A stretch of DNA of 64,000 nucleotides from Paenibacillus sp. FJAT-29882 (GTDB taxonomy: Bacteria; Bacillota; Bacilli; Bacillales; DSM-1321): the NCBI RefSeq assembly GCF_001510645.1, contig NZ_LMVB01000002.1, positions 402,068 to 466,067 of the forward strand, in the 5' to 3' direction. Positions 43,439 through 52,919 of the stretch are shown piece after piece; position 1 is the first letter of the stretch; every line of letters begins with the position of its first letter. The translations under genes were made by a program, and so were the position numbers. The notes beneath the pieces are model-generated. The model was not told the DNA's origin and made no database searches. It worked only from the letters and a program-made list of their open reading frames with translations.

Positions 43439-44530
43439 ATGTTAACAAGGAGTATTGCTCATACAATTGTTAAGGAAACTTCGATACGACTTAACCGAAA
43501 TATTAATATTATGAATGATTCTGGTATTATCATCGCTTCCCGTGATGTTGAGAGAATCGATGATATTCACGAAGGAGCACTTCACGTTTTAAAAACCGGA
43601 CAGACACTAATAATATCCTCTAATCAAAGTGTCTCTTGGAAAGGTTCTCACCCTGGTATCAACCTCCCTATTGTTTTTCATGACAAGATTGTGGGAGTCA
43701 TCGGCATTACAGGTAATCCAGATGAAATGGCTGATTTAGGGGAATTAGTAAAGATGACAACAGAGTTAATGATAAAGGCTGAATATATGGCTTCCCAGAT
43801 GGAATGGAAGAAACGGACAAAAGAAATGGTCATTGAAGAATTATTAAAAATTCATCCCTCCTTTGATCAGATTCGTCGTGGTCTTAATTTACTTGGCATT
43901 ACCTTGCATCGTCCATATAATTCCCTTGTCATTCAAATGGCTGAAGGTACGATTACGAATCATACTATTGTTGAAAAGATAGAAAAAATACTAGGTGAGA
44001 AAAGCGGAATTGTTGGTTTTATTAACACGAATCGAATCTTTTTGGCTTTTTCCAACCAAACAGAAATGATGGTTAATCAAAGAATTCGGGAAATTTATCA
44101 TGCATTAAAAAAACGGCAGCTAACATTTCGCCTAGCATTCAGTATTCCGTTTGATTCCCTAAATAGGTTCAGTCAATCCTATCAAGATTGTGATCTAGCA
44201 CTTGCAATCAGTGATCCTTCTGAAGAGATTATCTCTTTTGCTGACATTGAGCTCAAAGTTTTAATTCATCAACTGAATCGATATGAATCTGAAAGGTTTT
44301 ACCAAAGAGTCATGACGAAAACACTCATAAAATATGCCGACACTCTTGAAAGTTTTTTTAAAAATAACTTTAACATCCAACAAACCGCGGATGAACTATT
44401 TATCCATAGAAACACCTTGATTTATCGATTGAAGAGAATTGAAGAGGAAACCGGATATAATCCTAAACACTTCAAAGATGCCATCACTTTACAGCTTGCG
44501 ATTTGGATATCACACAAAATGAAGAATTAA
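43439..44530 (+). CDS. cdaR: CdaR-like sugar-diacid/glycerate regulator (PucR-type HTH)
   Basis: A 363-residue activator. An N-terminal sugar-diacid recognition domain spans about 1-135 (LNRNINIMNDSGIIIAS; GSHPGINLPIVFHDKIVG). A central GGDEF-like CdaR region follows, then a C-terminal PucR-type helix-turn-helix (NIQQTADELFIHRNTLIYRLKRIE at about 318-341). CdaR proteins sense glycerate, glucarate or galactarate. Divergent from glxK-kdgT-larA, 145 bases apart, so probably its activator. GGGGAGG lies before the ATG. The strong hairpin at 44578 ends it. Confidence 0.86.
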   Translation: MLTRSIAHTIVKETSIRLNRNINIMNDSGIIIASRDVERIDDIHEGALHVLKTGQTLIISSNQSVSWKGSHPGINLPIVFHDKIVGVIGITGNPDEMADLGELVKMTTELMIKAEYMASQMEWKKRTKEMVIEELLKIHPSFDQIRRGLNLLGITLHRPYNSLVIQMAEGTITNHTIVEKIEKILGEKSGIVGFINTNRIFLAFSNQTEMMVNQRIREIYHALKKRQLTFRLAFSIPFDSLNRFSQSYQDCDLALAISDPSEEIISFADIELKVLIHQLNRYESERFYQRVMTKTLIKYADTLESFFKNNFNIQQTADELFIHRNTLIYRLKRIEEETGYNPKHFKDAITLQLAIWISHKMKN

Positions 44531-44577
44531 ACAAAGTGGATCGTATTTAATGACTCCATTTCGAAAGAACATGAAGA

Positions 44578-44622
44578 GGGTATCCCGAAAGGTTCTGGCC
44601 TTTCTTTTTGGGATACCCTTTT
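44578..44622. terminator. Terminator between cdaR and the ATP-grasp gene
   Basis: GGGTATCCC (44578-44586) pairs with GGGATACCC (44610-44618) with an inner GAAAGG/CCTTTC, then TTTTCTTT. It sits between convergent genes and can serve both. Confidence 0.8.
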
Positions 44623-44634
44623 CTTTATATAGAA

Positions 44635-45675
44635 TTAAATAGCTTTTTCCATCTGTCCATCTGCCAAAATAACGGCATTCTCAATATGGGTAGCTCTTAT
44701 ATCGAATACTGGCTTGTCTACTTGTGCCTCACCTGTTAATAACAATTTCACGGCAAGATAAGGGAAGTTTACTCCTGAAAGCGTTGAAATGTGTAAACCA
44801 CCTGACATACGCGGATTAATTTCTAAAAGCTTCGGAATGCCTTGATTATATTTTACTTGCACATTATACACGTACGGAATGTTGTAAATGTCATGAATCG
44901 ACTGGGCTAATTGGAGTAGCTCAGGTACTTCCTCAAGCTCACGAATCCTTCCCCCCGCTTTCTTACGAGGTACAGCTGCAAGAAGTTCTCCTCCATAAGC
45001 CAGGCAATCAATGCTATATTCAAAATCAGCCAAATATTCCAATACCATTAATGATTGAAAAGAAGGTTCTGTTGACAAAATTTTATAGGCTTCAGTAAAC
45101 GAAATTTTATGTGATACATTACCAAATAAATCTTTCAACCCGTCCTCTTCATCTTTAATTACTCTGAATCCTTCACCGCCCCTACCGTCAACCGGCTTGA
45201 GGCAGACCGTTTTCCCACTGCTATGTAATTGATGGTATGCTTTTGCAAATTGCTCAGCGGTTGTTACAATATGATAGTCCGGTATAAATTTCGCTAATCC
45301 ATTTTTCTCGAAAGATTCATAGAGCTTTCCTTTATCCGATATTGTCTCCATTAACGAATAATCATGAATCACTAAGACGCGCGTCCCTACCTCATCGAAT
45401 CGTTTAAGCTGCTTCGAGATTTCCAATGCGTGCTGATATGGTATGAATACATCAATCTGATTCTTTTTACAAAAATCAACACAATATTGGATATACGCTT
45501 CGCCATCTATGTCAGGCTCCGTTTCTGAATGGTCACACACATGAAAATACACCGTATTTGAATTAGAATGCGTCCCGAAAATCTCGAACTCCATTCCATC
45601 AGGATTATTTTTTATCGCTTCAATAAAATGATACGCTGTCGAAAACCAGCGATTGAACCAAATTCTTTTCTTCAT
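44635..45675 (-). CDS. ATP-grasp ligase, Ter-operon type
   Basis: A 346-residue ATP-grasp enzyme. An N-terminal pre-ATP-grasp Rossmann-like region (1-100) is followed by the ATP-grasp core with KPVDGRGGEGFRVI near 164 (phosphate-binding glycine loop), a VLEYLADFEYSIDCLAYGG adenine/metal segment near 217 and LEINPRMSGGLHIS near 289 (metal-binding Glu-Asn and Arg). It has no partner domain. The sequence style fits the ATP-grasp that accompanies the CitE-like, PRTase and HAD genes in other Ter loci, and those enzymes are encoded 12 kb upstream here. I therefore propose it completes that pathway. Substrate unknown; a stand-alone peptide ligase is the alternative. Confidence 0.75.
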   Translation of the reverse strand: MKKRIWFNRWFSTAYHFIEAIKNNPDGMEFEIFGTHSNSNTVYFHVCDHSETEPDIDGEAYIQYCVDFCKKNQIDVFIPYQHALEISKQLKRFDEVGTRVLVIHDYSLMETISDKGKLYESFEKNGLAKFIPDYHIVTTAEQFAKAYHQLHSSGKTVCLKPVDGRGGEGFRVIKDEEDGLKDLFGNVSHKISFTEAYKILSTEPSFQSLMVLEYLADFEYSIDCLAYGGELLAAVPRKKAGGRIRELEEVPELLQLAQSIHDIYNIPYVYNVQVKYNQGIPKLLEINPRMSGGLHISTLSGVNFPYLAVKLLLTGEAQVDKPVFDIRATHIENAVILADGQMEKAI

Positions 45676-45886
45676 CTAATATTTCCTCTCTTACACTTAT
45701 TAGGCATCATTATGATATAGTTTTACCATTTTCATAATAATTTATTCTATAATTCTCCAAGAAAGCTTTTCTCCACAAAAGAATGGATGCCGATTTAATG
45801 GTAAGAAACGATTTACGCATGTATCTGATGTACAAAAGGTTTATCCCGGTTTAACCTCCCACTGTCCCACTGATTGAAGTTCCACT

Positions 45887-46084
45887 TTATTTTTTATTCC
45901 CTTTCATCATTTGCGAACCGATTGCACCAACTATTAAAATGATAAATGAAATGATATTCGTGTCTTTAAAAAAGGTTGTAAAGGGAACATTCAGAAATAA
46001 AAACACAGCCGTCATAATGCGTCCTACTAATAAGACAAGTCCGATTACTAACATCCAATTAAATAGTTTCTCTAAAAAAATCAT
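45887..46084 (-). CDS. Small two-helix membrane protein
   Basis: A 65-residue protein with two apolar segments (about 10-32 and 43-58) and a positively charged tail. Family not recognised. It follows the TetR-type gene by 35 bases on the same strand and is probably its co-transcribed target. Ribosome site AAAGGGG six bases before the ATG. Confidence 0.55.
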   Translation of the reverse strand: MIFLEKLFNWMLVIGLVLLVGRIMTAVFLFLNVPFTTFFKDTNIISFIILIVGAIGSQMMKGNKK

Positions 46085-46119
46085 CGAATTCCCCTTTATT
46101 ATTTATTTAATAACTTCCC

Positions 46120-46746
46120 TCATCCAGTCGCTTTTTGTACAATTTTAATTAATTCATTACTATATGTTTCTAAATCTACTTTTTGAGTATGGTTTGGATG
46201 AACCATCATGTATTCTCCAATTGCTCCTTGAATCATATTCGCCATGACATGGATATTAAACGCACCAAATTCTCCTTTTTCTTGGCCCTCACGTAAGATT
46301 TCTCGAAGTTCATGCAAAATGACATCATCTTCTTCTTCATCATTTAATTTATAATACGGAATATTTTCTGGTGTTCTTGCATTGAAAATAATTTCTAATA
46401 AAGCTGCATTATGACTAGGGTAAGTGCCTTGATAAGCCAAACTAGATTCGATAAACACATGCAATTTCTCTCGAGGGGTGCTTTCCATTTGTACTCGAGT
46501 AAGTATGTAAGTCGAAGAACTTTCAATCAGCTTCATGAGAAGTTGATTCATTAAATCACTTTTATCAGAAAAATGATAAGAAATTAATGCTGTACTAATA
46601 CCAGCTGTTTTTGCAATTTTTGACAAACTTGTCTTCACATAGCCTATTTCATCGAGCGTTTTAATCGCTGCCTTAATGATTTGCTCACGTCTTGCTTCTG
46701 CTATAAATGACTGGTTTTCCTCTACAGGTGGCTTATTTTCATTCAC
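46120..46746 (-). CDS. TetR/AcrR family transcriptional regulator
   Basis: A 208-residue regulator with a TetR helix-turn-helix at about 20-65 (TSLSKIAKTAGISTALISYHFSDKSDL) and a helical ligand domain. A GTG start at 46746 is chosen because GAGGAG lies 7-8 bases upstream; the GTG at 46761 has no ribosome site. A palindrome about 85 bases upstream is the probable operator. It is followed by a small membrane protein gene, a pairing seen in quaternary-ammonium or lipid-stress regulons, but the ligand is unknown. Confidence 0.82.
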   Translation of the reverse strand: MNENKPPVEENQSFIAEARREQIIKAAIKTLDEIGYVKTSLSKIAKTAGISTALISYHFSDKSDLMNQLLMKLIESSSTYILTRVQMESTPREKLHVFIESSLAYQGTYPSHNAALLEIIFNARTPENIPYYKLNDEEEDDVILHELREILREGQEKGEFGAFNIHVMANMIQGAIGEYMMVHPNHTQKVDLETYSNELIKIVQKATG

Positions 46747-47105
46747 AAAATATCTCCTCACTTTTGTTCACAAGATCAGGAATCAAAATAAATACTTCTG
46801 ATAAATATTAATTGGTCGTTTAATTATTTATTTGATTAATCAATCAATAATATCATAAGTGATGAGACAAGGTCGAATAAAGTGAAAATTCAATCAGTAG
46901 GGGGTTCTTCATCCCCCACTGATTGTATTTTCACTTTTATTAGACTCATCTTTTACAACAAACTTCGACTTGCCTGTATAGAATAGGGCTTCTTGGGATG
47001 TACCGACTTACGATTCAATGGTTTCATCGGATCTTTTCGTAGAACCAATCCATCAATTATCTAAATTTTCGATTAATTTTATGATCATTTTTTATTCTAA
47101 ATTGA
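46747..47105. other. Intergenic region with operator and bidirectional hairpin
   Basis: Contains the palindrome TTGATTAATCAA (46832-46843), a likely TetR operator, and a strong hairpin at 46881-46938. No genes seen. Confidence 0.5.
46881..46938. terminator. Terminator downstream of the RclA-like gene
   Basis: AGTGAAAAT-N-CAATCAGT-N-GGGGG pairs with CCCCC-ACTGATTG-N-ATTTTCACT around an eight-base loop; T-runs follow on both strands. Confidence 0.75.
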
Positions 47106-48473
47106 CTATACAAGTTCATCAAACAAGTAATTAAGGCTTTCAGTCATCGATGGATGGGTATAGATTTGATTTTTCAAAGTATAATAAGTATCTCTCGTAT
47201 CCATATTGTATTTAATTAAATTTATGATTTCATACGATTCTGCACAAAAAAGAGCTGCACCCAAAATTTTATCTGAATCTTTCTCAACAATTACTCGTAA
47301 CATTCCTTCAGTTTCACCTATTAATTTCGCCCTTGGAATATCAGCCGCTGCCAAAGTAAACAGATCGAAGTTCAGATTTTTCTCTGTTGCTTCTTTTTCA
47401 GTCAAACCAATTCTGGATAGAGGAGGGTCAATAAATACCGAATAGGGTAGATATCCTCTTTTCTCTTGGTTATATTCTTTTCCTCCAGTTAATTGATCCG
47501 CTACGATTCGGTAATCATCTAAGGAAACATACGTAAATTGCGGTCCACCCTTCACATCACCGATCGCAAAAATATGAGGTGTAGATGTTCGCAACTGATT
47601 ATCGACAACAATCTCTTTTCGCTTACCCGTTTTAACGCCTGCTTTTTCCAACTGTAAACCATCGGTGTTTGGCTTTCGACCCGTTGCCAGTAATATAGCG
47701 TCAGATTGAAAAATTTTTTCAGAGTTTTCCTTCGTAAACTCGATAACTAGTTGATCCCCTTCTACTTTTTTACTTTGTGCTTGTAGATAGATTTCGATCC
47801 CTTTCTTTTCCAATGTCTCTCGAACAGCTTTAGCGACATTTTCATCTTCTTTTGGCAGGAATGTGTCCCCTCGATCAAAAATGCGGACCTTGGAGCCAAA
47901 ATCTGCATACATCGAAGCAAATTCCAAGCTGATATATCCACCGCCAATAATGGATAAAGTTTGTGGCAATCTTTCTTCATTAAGAAGTGTATCGCTCGTA
48001 TATACAACCGGGTTATTCTTAATGCCAACAATATCAGGAAGAACTGGCGTTGCACCTGTATTAATAATAATCGTTTCCGCTTTTATTTGAATCATTCCAT
48101 TTTCTTGTTCGACAGAAAGAGTATGTTCATCAACAAATGAAGCAAATCCATCAATCACTTCTGCCACTTCCGATTTATTCACTTTTTTATAATTGCCAAG
48201 ACGCAATTTATCGATAAATTCCTTCTTACTTACCACCACAGAAGCATATGCCTTTGCTTTTTCTTCCCACTCTTGATTTTTATGAACTTGTAATTTTTTC
48301 GCTTCATGAATCAAATATTTTGTCGGAATACAAGCCACATTAATGCATGTCCCTCCATACATTTTCTTCGATTTTTCAACTACCGCAATTTTCCTCCCGC
48401 GTTTACCAAGAAAGGATGCCAGTGTTTTCCCACCTTTACCGAATCCAATAATAGCCACATCATATTGTTTCAT
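47106..48473 (-). CDS. RclA-like FAD pyridine nucleotide-disulfide oxidoreductase
   Basis: A 455-residue flavoenzyme of the disulfide-reductase family. FAD-binding start is VAIIGFGKGGKTLASFLG; the redox pair Cys43-Cys48 is in GGTCINVACIPTK; an NAD-binding fold has SIIGGGYISLEFASMYADFG near 170; ATGRKPN near 265 and AIGDVKGG near 300; the dimer domain has TESLNYLF at the end. The cysteine spacing matches E. coli RclA, which reduces copper and protects against reactive chlorine. The final His-Pro motif (THPSMTE) is conserved. Stand-alone gene with its own terminator. Mercuric reductase and lipoamide dehydrogenase are less likely (no N-terminal metal-binding domain, no partner E2). Confidence 0.83.
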   Translation of the reverse strand: MKQYDVAIIGFGKGGKTLASFLGKRGRKIAVVEKSKKMYGGTCINVACIPTKYLIHEAKKLQVHKNQEWEEKAKAYASVVVSKKEFIDKLRLGNYKKVNKSEVAEVIDGFASFVDEHTLSVEQENGMIQIKAETIIINTGATPVLPDIVGIKNNPVVYTSDTLLNEERLPQTLSIIGGGYISLEFASMYADFGSKVRIFDRGDTFLPKEDENVAKAVRETLEKKGIEIYLQAQSKKVEGDQLVIEFTKENSEKIFQSDAILLATGRKPNTDGLQLEKAGVKTGKRKEIVVDNQLRTSTPHIFAIGDVKGGPQFTYVSLDDYRIVADQLTGGKEYNQEKRGYLPYSVFIDPPLSRIGLTEKEATEKNLNFDLFTLAAADIPRAKLIGETEGMLRVIVEKDSDKILGAALFCAESYEIINLIKYNMDTRDTYYTLKNQIYTHPSMTESLNYLFDELV

Positions 48474-48694
48474 TTAAACTCTCTCCTTTCCTTTTTCGCA
48501 CTCTTTCTTACTATTCCCCTAATAATAAGAACCACAAATGTGATTGTGTATTCTAAACTAGATTCTCGCTCCCAAAAACATCCTTTCAGTCAACTGATCG
48601 TGCTTATACATCAATACCCACATCCTCCATAAATAAACGGTTCATTTTCTTAACATGCACGTTTTATATTTGAGTTTAACGCATGGAATACGTA

Positions 48695-48742
48695 TAAAAA
48701 AAAGATGACTCAACTAGGGATTTCTCCCGTTTAAGTCATCTT
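48695..48742 (-). terminator. Terminator of the ABC exporter operon
   Basis: AAGATGACT (48702-48710) pairs with AGTCATCTT (48734-48742); on the minus strand a run of T follows. It lies six bases after the exporter stop codon. Confidence 0.75.
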
Positions 48743-48748
48743 GTCAAC

Positions 48749-50542
48749 TTAATTTGCCGTGTCTTCCAATTGTCGGTTGTAGAGTCCATAGTAAAATCCT
48801 TTTTCCTGAAGCAATGAGCGATGTGATCCTTTTTCAATAATTGCACCGTCTTTTAGTACAAGGATTTGGTTTGCTTTTTGAATCGTATTCAATCGATGTG
48901 CAATGACGAAACTAGTTCTTCCTTTCATTAATCGTTGCAGGGCTTCTTGGATCTTCACTTCAGTAATCGTATCAATACTGCTAGTTGCTTCATCTAAGAT
49001 TAAAATGATCGGATCAGCCAAAATCGCTCGAGCAATGGAAAGGAGCTGCCTTTGTCCTTGACTGATTCCGCCTCCGTCTTGCATCAGCTGTGTTTCATAC
49101 TGATTCGGGAGCTTCATAATAAACGAGTGAGCATTTGCCTGTTTAGCAGCGTTCAGTACTTCTTCGTCGGTTGCATCCAGTCTGCCATAACGGATATTTT
49201 CTATGATCGTTCCTTGGAATAGGAACGAATCTTGCAAAACAAAGCCCATATGCCGGCGTAAACTCGACCGCTTTACGTGTTGAATATCATGACCGTCGAC
49301 AAGAATACTGCCGCTGTCTGGATCATAAAAACGAGATAGCAAATTAATAAGGGTTGTTTTTCCTGCTCCAGTCGGACCTACAAGTGCAATCGTTTCTCCT
49401 GGAGATACGCCGAAACTTACATCATGTACAGTATTCCCTGACTTTTCATAGGAAAAAGAAACAGACTGAAAGGCAACGTGTCCTTCTACAACGCTCAACT
49501 CTTCCGCATCCTTCTCATCCCGTTCTTCAATCTCTTCATCTAAAATTTCAAATACACGTTCAGCCCCTGCAACAGCAGATAACAATGTATTAAATTGGTT
49601 AGCTAAATCATTTAACGGCCGAGTAAATTGCCTAGAATACTCGGTAAAAATTACGATGGTTCCAATTGAAATTTGCCCTTTTAATGCCAGATACCCGCCA
49701 AATCCAGCAACAATGGCAAAGCTGAGGTTATTGAGCATATTCATTAGTTTCGGGATAAACCCGGAATAGGCTTGAGCCAAATAACCTGACTGCTTCAATT
49801 TTTTACTGCGTTCAATAAAGTCCTCAATCACTTTATCTTCTTGCGAAAAAGTTTTCACGATTCGTTGTCCAGAAATCGTTTCCTCAATAAATCCATTTAA
49901 AGAGCCCAAATTTCGCTGTTGTTCTTTAAATAATTTCCCTGTCCGTCCTGTAATCCATCTCATTCCGTAAAACATGATGGGTACGATGATGAGCGTTAAC
50001 AAGGTTAATAACGGACTAAGCCAAAGCATAACTGCTATCGTCCCACTTAACGTCAGGACACTTGAAAAAATTTGAATGACCGAGCTGTTCAATGTCGAAC
50101 TGACATTTTCAATATCATTGGTTACTCGACTCATTAGTTCACCATGCTTGCGGTGGTCGAAAAATGGAATCGGCAGTTTATGCAAGTGCCCAAAAAGCTG
50201 TTGTCTCATCTGATAAACTGAATCTTGAGCGATGCCGATCATCCAGTAGTTTTGTAGCCAAGTCGATAGTGAGTAAAACACGTAGACGATAAATAAGCCT
50301 ATAAGCATCATTGTTAATCCGTTAGACTTTTTCATTACAATAAATTCGTCAACGGAGACGCCTACTAAATACGGACCAAGTAGCCCCAACCCTGAGCTCA
50401 CCACGACCATGAATAACACGAGAAACAGCATCGTTTTATTCGTTTCCAGATAGCTCCAGATCCGTTTAACGGTCCCCATCCAATTTTTCATTTTCACTTT
50501 TGATTTCTTATCATTATGATGAGTGGGAGGTACTCTTTTCAA
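48749..50542 (-). CDS. Heterodimeric multidrug ABC exporter, half-transporter B (YfiC-like)
   Basis: A 597-residue half-transporter with six membrane segments (about 35-320) and an ABC domain. Walker A GPTGAGKTTLIN near 393, signature ISQGQRQLLSIARAI near 496 (Gln in place of the usual Gly in LSGGQ) and Walker B LILDEATSSID near 518 with an intact catalytic Glu. It pairs with the upstream gene, which has a degenerate site. A TTG at 50542 after GGAGGGA is the likely start; the gene overlaps its partner by 29 bases. Substrate unknown; homologues export lipophilic drugs. Confidence 0.88.
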   Translation of the reverse strand: MKRVPPTHHNDKKSKVKMKNWMGTVKRIWSYLETNKTMLFLVLFMVVVSSGLGLLGPYLVGVSVDEFIVMKKSNGLTMMLIGLFIVYVFYSLSTWLQNYWMIGIAQDSVYQMRQQLFGHLHKLPIPFFDHRKHGELMSRVTNDIENVSSTLNSSVIQIFSSVLTLSGTIAVMLWLSPLLTLLTLIIVPIMFYGMRWITGRTGKLFKEQQRNLGSLNGFIEETISGQRIVKTFSQEDKVIEDFIERSKKLKQSGYLAQAYSGFIPKLMNMLNNLSFAIVAGFGGYLALKGQISIGTIVIFTEYSRQFTRPLNDLANQFNTLLSAVAGAERVFEILDEEIEERDEKDAEELSVVEGHVAFQSVSFSYEKSGNTVHDVSFGVSPGETIALVGPTGAGKTTLINLLSRFYDPDSGSILVDGHDIQHVKRSSLRRHMGFVLQDSFLFQGTIIENIRYGRLDATDEEVLNAAKQANAHSFIMKLPNQYETQLMQDGGGISQGQRQLLSIARAILADPIILILDEATSSIDTITEVKIQEALQRLMKGRTSFVIAHRLNTIQKANQILVLKDGAIIEKGSHRSLLQEKGFYYGLYNRQLEDTAN

Positions 50543-52274
50543 GGGTCAGTCCCTCCTTTCCCATTTGAGACAGCACAATCTGCTGATATAATGAATGACT
50601 AGCCACAAGCTGTTCATGCGGGCCTTTTGCAATCAGTTCCCCTTCTTCAAGCAACAAAATTTGATTGGCTTCCTTAGCGGTACTCACCTTTTGCGTTATG
50701 ATCAATGTCGTACATGTATAGCTTTTTAATGCATTCAACAGCTTAGCTTCTGTTTTTAAATCCAGCGCACTTGTACTATCATCTAGTAGCAGTATTTTTG
50801 GCTTTCTAACTAACGCACGGGCAATAGCTAATCGCTGCTTTTGCCCTCCAGAAAGATTGACCCCTTTTTGACCAAGTGGCGTGTCATATTGATTCGTAAG
50901 CGCAGAAACCGTTTCATGAATTTGCGCATCTTTGGCCGCCGTAATGATTTCCGCCATACTCGCATCATCTTTTCCCCATGCGATATTATCTTGAATCGAA
51001 CCTGAAAAGAGCAGTGCCTCCTGTGGGACAAAGCCAATTTTTTTCCGCAATATGTCTAGCTTCATGGTCGTAATATCTTCACCATCGATTGTAATTTGAC
51101 CTTGGTCGACATCAAATAGCCGCGGAATCAATTGAAATAGCGATGTTTTTCCTGAACCAGTAGCCCCCATAATTGCAATCGTTTCGCCTGCTTTTGCCGT
51201 AAAGGTAATATTCCGTAAAGCATCCGTATCCGCAGTTGGATATCGGAATGAAACATCTTTGAATGTAATTTCCCCGCTATGAATCTCATTTCCTCTGCTT
51301 TCTTCTTTCGTGTCAAGTAAATCAACTTTTGTGTCCAATACATCGTTAATTCGACTCGCGGATGCTTGAGCACGAGAAATGGACATAATTAACCAGGATA
51401 ATACAGATAACGAAGATGTGATTCTTGTCGCATAGTTGACAATAGCAACCACTTCTCCAACTTGAACAGTACCAGTAGCCATTTTCTTTTGCCCAAGCCA
51501 CAGAATGATAATAAGTCCCACATTCATGACAAGTAACAGAATCGGTGTTGACACTTCAATGAATCGTAGTGAAGATGCTGTTTTCTTTTGTAAAGCATCA
51601 TTTGCCTCATTAAATCGACTTGCTTCATGTTCTTTACGTAAAAAAGCTTTAATGAGGCGCATTCCCATTAAATTCTCCTGCATGACTCCATTTACGTTAT
51701 CCAGCTTTTCTTGAACAAATCGAAACATCACCGATGCCCGCTTCATTACCCAGGCTAAAAACAAGATGAGCACAGGAATGGAAATTAAGAGGACCAACGC
51801 CAATTTCCAGTTAACAAGCAAAGCCATTACTGTACCGAGAATGATAAGTAACGGCGCACGGAGCATGATCCTCATCGCCATAAACACAGTATTCTGCAAA
51901 ACTGTAACGTCATTCGTCATCCTAGTAATCAGTGAGGATGTTGGATATTTCGTTAAGTTGGTGAATGAAAACGCTTGTACTTTCTTGATCAAATGACTTC
52001 GAATGTCATAGCCAAAACTTTGGCTCACATGTGACGCAGCAAACGAGTTAATGATTCCACCGATAAAGGAGAAGATAGAAATCCCCACCATTACACTTCC
52101 CCATTTGATGACAACGGAAAGATTCTCCTGCATAATACCATCATCAATTATTTTTGCCATTAACAGCGGTTGCAGCAACTCCACACCTAATTCAGCCAGC
52201 ATAAGGAAAAGAGCGAGCGCCACCATCATTCGATAAGGCTTTAAATACGAATAAATCTTCATACACTTCACCAT
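50514..52274 (-). CDS. Heterodimeric multidrug ABC exporter, half-transporter A (YfiB-like)
   Basis: A 586-residue half-transporter: six membrane segments (about 15-300), then Walker A GATGSGKTSLFQL near 371, signature LSGGQKQRLAIARAL near 477 and Walker B LLLDDSTSALD near 500. The position of the catalytic Glu is Asp, the usual mark of the non-hydrolysing subunit in heterodimers. The start at 52274 follows AAAGGAA; an alternative ATG lies at 52262. The frame to 52331 is less likely. It is the first gene of the pair. Confidence 0.88.
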   Translation of the reverse strand: MVKCMKIYSYLKPYRMMVALALFLMLAELGVELLQPLLMAKIIDDGIMQENLSVVIKWGSVMVGISIFSFIGGIINSFAASHVSQSFGYDIRSHLIKKVQAFSFTNLTKYPTSSLITRMTNDVTVLQNTVFMAMRIMLRAPLLIILGTVMALLVNWKLALVLLISIPVLILFLAWVMKRASVMFRFVQEKLDNVNGVMQENLMGMRLIKAFLRKEHEASRFNEANDALQKKTASSLRFIEVSTPILLLVMNVGLIIILWLGQKKMATGTVQVGEVVAIVNYATRITSSLSVLSWLIMSISRAQASASRINDVLDTKVDLLDTKEESRGNEIHSGEITFKDVSFRYPTADTDALRNITFTAKAGETIAIMGATGSGKTSLFQLIPRLFDVDQGQITIDGEDITTMKLDILRKKIGFVPQEALLFSGSIQDNIAWGKDDASMAEIITAAKDAQIHETVSALTNQYDTPLGQKGVNLSGGQKQRLAIARALVRKPKILLLDDSTSALDLKTEAKLLNALKSYTCTTLIITQKVSTAKEANQILLLEEGELIAKGPHEQLVASHSLYQQIVLSQMGKEGLTLEKSTSHSS

Positions 52275-52919
52275 GATTTCCTTTCGCAAAATTTCTATTT
52301 CAAAGTAAACAAGTGTAAGTTCTGTGAGCAATGAACTTTGACTAATCTGTTCCTGTTCCCGGCCTTGGTTTTACACCGGCCTGTCTCGCATCATGCAAGC
52401 CTTCATTTAAGGAACTATTTAGTGAAACGAAAGATCGATTCTTTTATCATACAATTATTTTTGATATTTTTAAATAGTCTGAATTATACTTTATCATCCT
52501 TCTCTTAAAAAACCGAATAACTTTTCTATTATTCCCTTGACATATTTGATAAAATAAGAGAAGATTTAATTGATAATGATTTTCAATATCATTATCGACT
52601 TCTGAATCTCGAAAAATTATGCTCTTAGCATAATAGATTGCTTAAATGGTGAGCCTACTTATTAGTAGCCACTATAGATGAATTGCTGATTCCCATATGT
52701 GTTTCATGCTTATTACTTAAAAATAACTAGAATATTGCCCCCTCTTTATTCCAGATGTTTTTACCCCCTACTTTTAAGCATATATGGGATCAGCATTTTC
52801 TTTTGAATATTTACTGAATTCTTTATATACTACAGGTAACATACATATTAACAGTTATGCTATGTAATCCGTTTACACACAGTTCTTCAATCACATTCAG
52901 ATGAAGGAGTCTATTAAAA
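52275..52919. other. Long intergenic region with a Fur-like box
   Basis: 645 bases between divergent genes. Contains GATAATGAT-N7-ATCATTATC (52571-52596) and little else; a TTGACA at 52547 reads toward it on the plus strand. No gene could be supported on either strand. Confidence 0.5.
52571..52596. promoter_or_regulatory. Fur-like box
   Basis: TGATAATGATTTTCA matches the 7-1-7 Fur pattern TGATAATNATTATCA with one mismatch, and the longer inverted repeat GATAATGAT...ATCATTATC extends it. About 300 bases from both the exporter and the nitroreductase starts, so its target is unclear. Confidence 0.55.
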
